In this document: positions 1 through 6,266 of the stretch, one piece after another
How positions within the stretch are numbered: position 1 is the stretch's first letter
How the letters are laid out: each line of letters starts with the position of its first letter
From: an uncultured Polaribacter sp.
GTDB taxonomy: Bacteria > Bacteroidota > Bacteroidia > Flavobacteriales > Flavobacteriaceae
Assembly (NCBI RefSeq): GCF_947495205.1
Contig: NZ_CANLXV010000005.1
Span: 124,001-188,000 of the forward strand
Direction of reading: 5' to 3'
Length of the DNA: 64,000 nucleotides
Made by a program: the position numbers and the translations under genes
Notes under the pieces: model-generated
What the model saw: the letters and a program-made list of their open reading frames with translations, nothing else
Databases searched by the model: none
Told to the model about the DNA's origin: nothing

Positions 1-545
1 TAATTGATGGCGAAAACATTAAAAATATTACAAAAACATCTTTACGAGATTTAATGGGTATTGTTTCTCAAGATTCTATTTTATTTAATGATAGTATTGC
101 AAATAATATAAAATTAGGATCGCAAAATGCCAGTGACAATGCTGTTTTAGAAGCATCTAAAATTGCTAATGCAGATGAGTTTATTCAGAATTTACCAGAA
201 AAATATAATTCTAATATTGGAGATAGTGGTAATACTCTTTCTGGCGGACAAAAACAGCGTTTATCTATTGCCAGAGCAGTGCTCAAAAATCCACCAATAA
301 TGATTCTTGACGAGGCAACCTCTGCATTAGACACAGAATCTGAACAATTGGTGCAAATTGCTTTAGAAAAGATGATGCTAAACAGAACTTCTTTAGTTAT
401 TGCGCATAGATTATCTACCATACAAAAAGCAGATAAAATTATTGTAATGCAAAAAGGTAAAATTGTAGAACAAGGCAAGCATGATGAATTATTGGCTAAA
501 AAAGGCGAATACTTTAAGCTAGTTAACATGCAATCTTTAAGTTAA
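1..545 (+). CDS. ABC exporter ATPase domain, 3' fragment (MsbA-like)
   Basis: This is the C-terminal end of an ABC transporter whose start lies outside the window; the frame is open from base 3. The visible part is most of a nucleotide-binding domain. It has a Q-loop in VSQDSILF, the signature LSGGQKQR, Walker B followed by DEATSALD, and a switch histidine in VIAHRLST. The segment before the Q-loop (IDGENIKNIT, then SLRDL) is typical of exporters with a fused membrane domain, such as MsbA or lipid/drug exporters. It would use ATP hydrolysis to drive export across the inner membrane. The substrate cannot be told from this fragment. A strong terminator follows the stop codon. Confidence 0.93.
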   Translation, partial: IDGENIKNITKTSLRDLMGIVSQDSILFNDSIANNIKLGSQNASDNAVLEASKIANADEFIQNLPEKYNSNIGDSGNTLSGGQKQRLSIARAVLKNPPIMILDEATSALDTESEQLVQIALEKMMLNRTSLVIAHRLSTIQKADKIIVMQKGKIVEQGKHDELLAKKGEYFKLVNMQSLS

Positions 546-621
546 TAGACGTAACTTATCAATATATAATAAAACTAAAATAAGCTTGTAAAAGTTTTAT
601 TTTACACAAAATAAAGAAACA

Positions 622-669
622 AAAAAACGGTTTATTGCATTCGATATGGAATACAATAAACCGTTTTTT
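622..669. terminator. Bidirectional intrinsic terminator
   Basis: A perfect 16-bp stem (622-637 with 654-669) carries an A-run on the left arm and a T-run on the right arm, so it can stop transcription from both sides. It lies between the convergent ABC exporter and DUF5777 genes. Confidence 0.92.
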
Positions 670-696
670 AATTAAAAGTTATTTTATTTTCAGCTA

Positions 697-1557
697 TTAA
701 AAAGTTCTAGAAAGGTTAAATCCTAAATGAATATCTCCGCCAAAGAAATCTCCAGTAGTTTCTGTAATAAAAGCTTTTTCTACCATTCTTCTAGAATTGG
801 CTAAAATAATCTGAAAAACATGACCACCTGTTTCAATATCAATACCAAAAGCCAAAGAATTTGTAGCATCTATAGATTTTAACTTATCAAATTGAGGAAA
901 ATATTCTGCATTTAAAGAAACTCTTTTATTTAATTTGACTCTAGTACCAATACCCAAAGCAAAAATATCATGAGGATCATCAAAAATAGCAGTTAAGTTT
1001 CTATGCACATATGTTGGTGTTAATTGAAAAGATAACGAAGAATTTATTTTTTTTGCAATTAAAACCTGTGCAGTGTAAAACAAACTCTCTACAAAACTAC
1101 GCTCAAAACCTGGTATTGCTTTTTGACTTTTAGCTGCAATACTACCAAATAAAGAAACTGCAACGGGAAAAGAATTTGCCCCAGTTTTTTGCTTTAATAA
1201 ACTATATTTTAAAAAACCTTCATACGTTTTCTCTACACTTGCTCTACTTAAACCTGCCGTTAAATTATCTGACAAACCATACTCAAAAGAAAAACGAATA
1301 TTAGAAATATCTAAACCAAATAAGTCTTCTATACCTGTGTTTATTGCACCAAACCTATGTGCAATAATAAATTCTAATTCTTTGTTTTTACGGTTTTCTA
1401 CAGAATGACCGTTTACAATTCTGGTGCCTTTAAAAGTTGCGGTTACAACATTTTCTGTCTCTGGTGTTTCTGCATCTAGAAGATCTAATAAATCGTCTTG
1501 TGCTGCTAGGTGGTAACTAAATAAAGTTAAAAAAGTAAAGGTTAGTATTTTTTTCAT
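697..1557 (-). CDS. DUF5777 family beta-barrel protein, copy A
   Basis: This 286-residue protein starts with a signal peptide ending in HLAAQ. The rest is dominated by alternating hydrophobic strands and ends in NLSRTF, a C-terminal aromatic as in outer-membrane barrels. It matches the DUF5777 family by its overall pattern, including the GTRIVNGHSVENR block near residues 44-56. No biochemical function is known to me. It is the last gene of a minus-strand operon of cytochrome c lipoprotein, OB-fold protein, YceI protein and barrel, with a 3-bp gap to the YceI gene. A diverged homologue lies at 5282-6190 and shares the GTFK-TRI-GHSVE-R block. An outer-membrane location is inferred. Confidence 0.85.
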   Translation of the reverse strand: MKKILTFTFLTLFSYHLAAQDDLLDLLDAETPETENVVTATFKGTRIVNGHSVENRKNKELEFIIAHRFGAINTGIEDLFGLDISNIRFSFEYGLSDNLTAGLSRASVEKTYEGFLKYSLLKQKTGANSFPVAVSLFGSIAAKSQKAIPGFERSFVESLFYTAQVLIAKKINSSLSFQLTPTYVHRNLTAIFDDPHDIFALGIGTRVKLNKRVSLNAEYFPQFDKLKSIDATNSLAFGIDIETGGHVFQIILANSRRMVEKAFITETTGDFFGGDIHLGFNLSRTF

Positions 1558-1560
1558 GTG

Positions 1561-2106
1561 TTATTTTTTAAAAGGTTGATGATTGAAGTTAAAGCTTATT
1601 TTGATTTGTTTTGCAATGTTTTTTTCTACTACACTTGGTATTTCTACACCAAAATCAGACAAAGTAATAAAGAAACTTCCTTTCATATAAATTGCATCGT
1701 CTTTTTTCTTGGCCAATGTTTCTACCGTAAGCTCTTTGGTAACACCATGTATGGTTATTTTACCTTTTACCTGCACTTTAGATTCTGTATTAGAAATTGT
1801 TTCAAAATTTAAAATTTTACCTCTAAAAGTTGCTTTAGGATATTTGTCTGACTCTACATAGTTTTCATTAAAATGTTCTTGCATTAATGCTTTTTCAAAC
1901 ATAAAAGATTTCATTAAAATAGAAATTGCCATTTGTTTTTTAGATGCATCTACAATACTTAAAACCTGATTGTTTTTTGCTTCTATATTTTCTAAAGGCG
2001 ACTCAGAAAAAAAGGTTATTTGTCCACTTTTGGTTAAATATCTTTCTTGCGCATTTATTACAAAGACTGTAAATAGACATAAGAATACTGTATATAAATT
2101 TTTCAT
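1561..2106 (-). CDS. YceI family periplasmic protein, copy A
   Basis: This 181-residue protein has a signal peptide (ends VINAQ) and a single YceI-like lipocalin-type barrel. Family features visible are the opening G-x-I-x-F-F-S strand, an EHFNENYVESDKYPKATF block and the KGKITIHGVTKEL strand pair. YceI proteins bind isoprenoid or other long lipids in the periplasm; the ligand here is unknown. It sits between the OB-fold gene (13-bp gap) and the DUF5777 gene (3-bp gap). It is clearly homologous to the protein at 4744-5292, with near-identical EHFNE-Y-ESD-YP-A-F segments. A third, more distant YceI protein is at 55357. Confidence 0.93.
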   Translation of the reverse strand: MKNLYTVFLCLFTVFVINAQERYLTKSGQITFFSESPLENIEAKNNQVLSIVDASKKQMAISILMKSFMFEKALMQEHFNENYVESDKYPKATFRGKILNFETISNTESKVQVKGKITIHGVTKELTVETLAKKKDDAIYMKGSFFITLSDFGVEIPSVVEKNIAKQIKISFNFNHQPFKK

Positions 2107-2119
2107 TACTTTTTTTGTT

Positions 2120-2536
2120 TTAATTAGTTATTACGCATTTTACAAGTACTACATCCATTAAAAAACCAGTACAAATTCCTTTTAAAGTTATTTGTCGCCC
2201 TTTTTTAATTTTAGAAATATTTTTAGTTTCCTGTGGTGTTAAATGACATAAAATAGTTGCAAAATCGTCATTTGTTTGCAAAATTATTATACCTGTGTTA
2301 TTTTCTATCTTGGTTTCTGAAACAATACCTTTTACTTGTATTATTTTTTCTAAATATTTAGCATTTGCAACAGCTTCATCAGTTGTAAAATCTGCAAGTA
2401 TTTGGTCTGCAGAAAGTACGACATCTGCCTTTTCTGTTGCAACATTAACATGAGGTTTATTGTAAATTTTATAGCCTATAAATGCTCCAAGAAAAGCTAA
2501 AATTAATGCAGAAATTATAATTTTCTTTAGTTTCAT
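2120..2536 (-). CDS. Membrane-anchored OB-fold (tRNA_anti-like) protein, copy A
   Basis: This 138-residue protein has one N-terminal membrane segment (about residues 5-24) and a soluble domain of about 100 residues. The strand pattern (KIIQVKGIVSE, GIIILQT, QITLKGICTGF) is that of the tRNA_anti-like OB-fold family of periplasmic proteins. The conserved end, GFLMDVVLVKC, also occurs in its homologue at 4314-4751. Two cysteines, one before the ITLKG strand and one near the end, are conserved in both copies. The function is not known; such domains can bind proteins or oligosaccharides. It lies 9 bp after the cytochrome c lipoprotein gene in the same operon. Confidence 0.8.
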   Translation of the reverse strand: MKLKKIIISALILAFLGAFIGYKIYNKPHVNVATEKADVVLSADQILADFTTDEAVANAKYLEKIIQVKGIVSETKIENNTGIIILQTNDDFATILCHLTPQETKNISKIKKGRQITLKGICTGFLMDVVLVKCVITN

Positions 2537-2545
2537 ATTTACCTT

Positions 2546-2929
2546 TTAGTTATCTAATGCGCCTTGGCTAACCCAATCTACTATTAATTGCATTTGAGCA
2601 TTTGGTAAAGGACCTCCTTGAGGCATTGTACCATTACCTACTCTAGTACTTACTCTTTCTGCTCTTGCTTTTACTTCTTCAAAATTTCTTAAATTGGGAA
2701 AAATACTTCTTGTAGCTGGAGAATGGCAAACCACACATCTGGCATCAATAATAGGTTTTACATCATCTGCAAAAGAAATTACTGGAGCCATATTTGGGTC
2801 TACAACTTCTCCTTCTTCTGCTGGTTCTATTACCATTCTTTCTTCTTCTACATTAGAAACACAAGATGCTATAAAAAGGCCTAAACCAAAAATTATAAAT
2901 ACTCTTTTCAAATTCCACTCATTTTTCAT
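2546..2929 (-). CDS. c-type cytochrome lipoprotein
   Basis: This 127-residue protein has a lipoprotein signal with lipobox cysteine at residue 23 (FIASC) and a single haem-binding motif CVVCH (residues 65-69). Met102, in GTMPQGG, is a plausible distal ligand. The size fits a one-haem cytochrome domain tethered to a membrane by lipid. It would carry electrons in the periplasm or at the outer membrane. It is the first gene of the left cassette and has no counterpart in the mirror cassette at 4314-6190. The promoter region upstream carries the tandem boxes shared with that cassette. Confidence 0.9.
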   Translation of the reverse strand: MKNEWNLKRVFIIFGLGLFIASCVSNVEEERMVIEPAEEGEVVDPNMAPVISFADDVKPIIDARCVVCHSPATRSIFPNLRNFEEVKARAERVSTRVGNGTMPQGGPLPNAQMQLIVDWVSQGALDN

Positions 2930-2956
2930 TTTAATATGTTTTAAAAGTTAATATTA

Positions 2957-3029
2957 CAAAGTAACTATATAATGGTCTAATGTTTTCTATTTTACTTACT
3001 CAAGAGGAAAATAAAATGTTAAAAAGGAA
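2957..3029 (-). promoter_or_regulatory. Promoter and candidate tandem operator of the left cassette
   Basis: Read on the minus strand, two boxes TTCCTTTT (3029-3022) and TTCCTCTT (3009-3002) start exactly 20 bp apart, followed by TTG at 3003-3001. A -7-like TACTTTG lies at 2963-2957, 37 bases past that TTG. The same layout precedes the other cassette at 4232-4303 with a 36-base gap. The repeat spacing is close to two turns of DNA, as expected for a site bound by a LytTR dimer on one face. The link to the neighbouring LytTR protein is inference. Confidence 0.5.
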
Positions 3030-3066
3030 AAAAAGCACTTAAATATTTTAGAAAAACAACTTATTG

Positions 3067-4182
3067 CTACATATTTAACCATTGTTTAAACTCGGCCGCC
3101 TTATTTTTACTGATAATTATTTCTTCTGAAGTTTTAGACTGTAATAAAATTTTAAGTTGACTATTACCATATTTAATAATTTTATCTATTGCAGTAATGC
3201 TAATTATAAATTGTCTATTCGCCCTAAAGAATAATGTATTATTTAAATTGGTATACATGTCATCTAAACTAGCGTTTGTAGTAGATCTTTTTCCACTAAA
3301 ACATACTACATAAGTAATGGTGTTTTCTGTATAAATATATGCAATTTCTTTAATTGGTATGGGCACCAACTCATTTCTAACATAAGTTAAAATACGTTGT
3401 TTTTCTTTTTCTAAAACCTCTTCTGTACCTTCATTCTCGTTCGTATTTTCAATTTCCGTTTGCTCCTCTTCTATTATTTTATCTTTATAAGATAACAAAT
3501 CTGTATTTAGCTTAGATAAGTTTACAACTTCTGATGTTAACGAGGAGTTTTGAAGCTCTAACTGTTTTTCATATCTACTTCCTATAAAACGTACGGCTAC
3601 AAAAGACAAACCAATAACCAATATTCCCATAATTAAAAAAATGAGATAAAAATTACTTTTTAAGGTATTCATTTGCTCTGAAATAAGATTCATATTTACA
3701 TGTGCAGCTACTAATAAATCTACTTTTTTTAAAGGTGCAATATGTATAATTTCTGAAGTTTCTTTTTCTTTTACATTTCTATTTACAAAAATTTCATATA
3801 AATCTTCTGAATTATTTTTACCTTCTAAAGATGCCAATAAACTTTGGTTAGAGTTTACATTTTGCCCAATTTTAGTAATATCTGGATGAGCCACCTCTTT
3901 ACCACTCCAATTAAAAACACTTAAAAACCAACCATCTTTACTGCTTTCTGTAATAATTTCTTGTATATTTTTTACAATATCTTCTTTAGAAACACCTTTG
4001 GCAAGTTGATAGTCTAACAAACTTGCTACTTCTTTTGCCTCTCTTCTACTAGATTCTACTTGAACTTCTATAAGCTGATTGGCACTCGCCTTAATAAAAT
4101 ATTGAACTGATATAGAAGCTACAACTAAAAAAACAATAGCTATTGCAATAAAGGTTAAAAAATAAAGTCTATCTTTTTTCAT
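3067..4182 (-). CDS. Membrane sensor with Cache-like domain and LytTR DNA-binding domain
   Basis: This 371-residue protein joins sensing and DNA binding in one chain. It has a membrane segment at about residues 7-29, an extracytoplasmic region to about 175, a second membrane segment at about 178-200, a charged coiled linker (about 205-260) and a LytTR domain at the C-terminus. The outer region contains GWFLSVFNWSGKEVAHPD, typical of Cache sensor domains. The LytTR part shows IPIKEIAYIYTE and LFFRANRQFI. There is no histidine kinase or receiver domain, so it would act as a one-component transmembrane regulator. It sits between two mirror-image cassettes and probably controls both. The signal sensed is unknown. 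Confidence 0.87.
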   Translation of the reverse strand: MKKDRLYFLTFIAIAIVFLVVASISVQYFIKASANQLIEVQVESSRREAKEVASLLDYQLAKGVSKEDIVKNIQEIITESSKDGWFLSVFNWSGKEVAHPDITKIGQNVNSNQSLLASLEGKNNSEDLYEIFVNRNVKEKETSEIIHIAPLKKVDLLVAAHVNMNLISEQMNTLKSNFYLIFLIMGILVIGLSFVAVRFIGSRYEKQLELQNSSLTSEVVNLSKLNTDLLSYKDKIIEEEQTEIENTNENEGTEEVLEKEKQRILTYVRNELVPIPIKEIAYIYTENTITYVVCFSGKRSTTNASLDDMYTNLNNTLFFRANRQFIISITAIDKIIKYGNSQLKILLQSKTSEEIIISKNKAAEFKQWLNM

Positions 4183-4231
4183 GTATTTTAGTAAAATTGA
4201 AAGATAATAATAATCTTTTTAGTTTAAAAAC

Positions 4232-4303
4232 TTCCGCTTAAAATGATTTTTTTCCTTTTGGTAGTAATTATGCGTTTTATTAGCTAAAATTTTGTTTAAT
4301 TTG
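4232..4303 (+). promoter_or_regulatory. Promoter and candidate tandem operator of the right cassette
   Basis: Boxes TTCCGCTT (4232-4239) and TTCCTTTT (4252-4259) are exactly 20 bp apart, and the second runs into TTG (4258-4260). A -7-like TAATTTG is at 4297-4303. The start codon at 4314 is only 10 bases further on, so the transcript would be nearly leaderless. The same box pair and spacing occur in front of the left cassette. Seen in sequence; regulation by the LytTR protein is inferred. Confidence 0.5.
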
Positions 4304-4313
4304 ACATGATTAA

Positions 4314-4751
4314 ATGAAAACCTTTAAAAAAATACTCTTATTTGTTTCCTTAATAACTCTTATTATTTGGAGTTTTTGGGCTACTTTATCCGTGAATAAA
4401 TCATCAGAAAAAAATTTAGAAAAAATAAATTCTGATTATAACCTAGATTCAAATGATTTAGTTGCTAATTTTGTAAATAATACTGCCAAAGCAAATGGTA
4501 ATTATGTAGGCAAAATTATAGAAGTTACGGGTTATGTCAAGCAAATAAGTTTTCTTAATAATAGAAAAACAGTAATTTTATACACTAAAAACCAAAACTA
4601 TGGTGTTATTTGCGATGTAAGCAATAACCAATTAGATAAGTTAAAAACCTTAAAAAAACATCAAAAAATAACCGTTAAAGGCACTTGCAAAGGATTTTTA
4701 ATGGATGTAATTTTACTAAACTGTTATATAGATTTAAAAACAAATGAATAA
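4314..4751 (+). CDS. Membrane-anchored OB-fold (tRNA_anti-like) protein, copy B
   Basis: This 145-residue protein has an N-terminal membrane anchor (about residues 6-27) and an OB-fold-like domain. It matches the protein at 2120-2536 across the domain: both have a KIIxVxGxV strand, ITxKGxCxGFLMDVxLxxC near the C-terminus, and a cysteine in the strand before the last helix. It is the first gene of the right cassette and overlaps the YceI gene by 8 bases, which suggests translational coupling. Its function is unknown. Confidence 0.8.
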   Translation: MKTFKKILLFVSLITLIIWSFWATLSVNKSSEKNLEKINSDYNLDSNDLVANFVNNTAKANGNYVGKIIEVTGYVKQISFLNNRKTVILYTKNQNYGVICDVSNNQLDKLKTLKKHQKITVKGTCKGFLMDVILLNCYIDLKTNE

Positions 4752-5292
4752 AATAGCGTTTCTTTTATTACTTTTTACAATTTTTAATCCTTCCAAAGAA
4801 AATAATAAGCAACAATATATTGCAAGGCAAGGACAAGTTACTTTTTTCTCCTATACTTCTGTAGAAAATATAGAGGCAAAAAACAATCAGGTTTTAAGTA
4901 TCATAGATTTAGAAAAAAAAGAAATTGCAGTAAGCATGTTAATGCGTGCCTTTGTCTTTAAAAAAGATTTAATGTATGAACATTTTAATGAAAGTTATAT
5001 AGAATCTGACCTATATCCACAAGCAAATTTTAAAGGAAAACTTGTAGATTTTGATGTAAATTTAGCCAAACAAACTAGTACTATAAAAGGTACTTTAACC
5101 ATACATGGAATAGCCAAAGAAGTTGCCATAAAAACAATGATAGAAAACAAAAATAATAACTATAAGTTAACGGGAGAATTTATTGCTGCTGTAAAAGATT
5201 TTAACATAAAAATACCTGCAATACTTTCTAGTAATATTGCAAAAACAATTAATTTAAAATTTAGATTTCAATACCAGCCTTATGAAAACTAA
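4744..5292 (+). CDS. YceI family protein, copy B
   Basis: This 182-residue YceI-like protein has a short hydrophobic N-terminus that could be a signal peptide, although there is no AQ-type cleavage site as clear as in copy A. Shared blocks with copy A include QVTFFS, SVENIEAKNNQVLSI, EHFNESYIESD and GTLTIHGIAKEV. It overlaps the OB-fold gene by 8 bases upstream and the DUF5777 gene by 11 bases downstream, so the right cassette is more tightly packed than the left. A periplasmic lipid-binding role is known for the family; the ligand here is unknown. Confidence 0.91.
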   Translation: MNKIAFLLLLFTIFNPSKENNKQQYIARQGQVTFFSYTSVENIEAKNNQVLSIIDLEKKEIAVSMLMRAFVFKKDLMYEHFNESYIESDLYPQANFKGKLVDFDVNLAKQTSTIKGTLTIHGIAKEVAIKTMIENKNNNYKLTGEFIAAVKDFNIKIPAILSSNIAKTINLKFRFQYQPYEN

Positions 5293-6190
5293 ACACTTCT
5301 TTAAAATTTTAAGTCTATTCTTAATCATCTCTGTGAATGTAAATGGGCAAGATTTATTAAAGCAATTGCAAAAAGAGTTACCCAATACTTACCATAAAAC
5401 CATTGGTACTTTTAAAAGTACCAGAATTGGTTTAGGACACTCTGTAGAAACTAGAAAAAAAGGCGCTTTACAACTTTCTTTATATAACAGATATTGGAAC
5501 AAACCAACTGCTACCAGTCAGCGTTTTTTGGCAGACGAAGTTACCACACGTTATGGTTTAGACTATGCTTTTACAGATAAATTTACTGCAGGTATAGGTT
5601 ACACAAATTTTGATAAAATTACAGACGGATTTTTGAAATACAATTTATTTCAACAAACAAAAGGAATTAAAAAAATGCCCATAAGCATTACGCTTGTGCA
5701 AACATTTTCTCACATATCTTTAATAAACGCAAATAATGATAATTTTTATGATAGCAATGCTAGCGAAAAGTATGGTTTTGCTAGTCAGCTATTAATTGCT
5801 AGAAAAATAAATCGTCTTTTTTCACTTCAAATTGCACCAACATTGGTTTACAGAACAGAAACATCTGTAGCTTCCAATGATCCTGGTACTCATTTTGCTT
5901 TAGTTTTTGCTGGTAGACATAAAATTGGTAAACACACAAGTATTGTTTCAGAATATGGTTACGTGGCAAATCCTATTAAATCTGTAGATACTTTTAATAC
6001 ATTTATGGCTGGTATTAATTGGGAAATTGGAGATATAATGGCACAATTTCATGTAACTAATGCTAGAAATTATGCAGAAGATGTGTTTTTAACACAAACG
6101 GCAAATAACTTTAATTTTAAGGATCCTAATTTACATTTTGGTGTAAATGTTACCTATATTTTACATACCAAAAAGAACAAAGTGAAATAG
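5282..6190 (+). CDS. DUF5777 family beta-barrel protein, copy B
   Basis: This 302-residue protein has a signal peptide (ends VNVNGQ) and a strand-rich body, homologous to the DUF5777 protein at 697-1557. Both share GTFKxTRIxxGHSVExRK, GFLKYxL and a LIARKIN strand. Unlike copy A it does not end in phenylalanine but in a short lysine-rich tail, so the usual barrel C-terminal signal is absent or internal. It closes the right cassette and is followed by a strong hairpin. An outer-membrane barrel is inferred from the strand pattern. Confidence 0.84.
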   Translation: MKTKHFFKILSLFLIISVNVNGQDLLKQLQKELPNTYHKTIGTFKSTRIGLGHSVETRKKGALQLSLYNRYWNKPTATSQRFLADEVTTRYGLDYAFTDKFTAGIGYTNFDKITDGFLKYNLFQQTKGIKKMPISITLVQTFSHISLINANNDNFYDSNASEKYGFASQLLIARKINRLFSLQIAPTLVYRTETSVASNDPGTHFALVFAGRHKIGKHTSIVSEYGYVANPIKSVDTFNTFMAGINWEIGDIMAQFHVTNARNYAEDVFLTQTANNFNFKDPNLHFGVNVTYILHTKKNKVK

Positions 6191-6214
6191 TTACACTATA
6201 ATACCGCAAATAAC

Positions 6215-6247
6215 AAAGCATCCAAATATTATTTGGATGCTTTTTTT
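6215..6247. terminator. Intrinsic terminator, convergent with carB
   Basis: A perfect 13-bp stem (6215-6227 with 6231-6243) with a 3-base loop is followed by a T-run to 6247. It ends the right cassette and may also serve carB from the other side, where the tail is less T-rich. Confidence 0.9.
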
Positions 6248-6266
6248 AGTTGAATTAACCATATTA

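Noticed and set aside
1558..1812. Open frame antisense to the YceI gene
   Set aside because: It lies wholly over a well-supported gene on the other strand and its translation is low-quality hydrophobic sequence.
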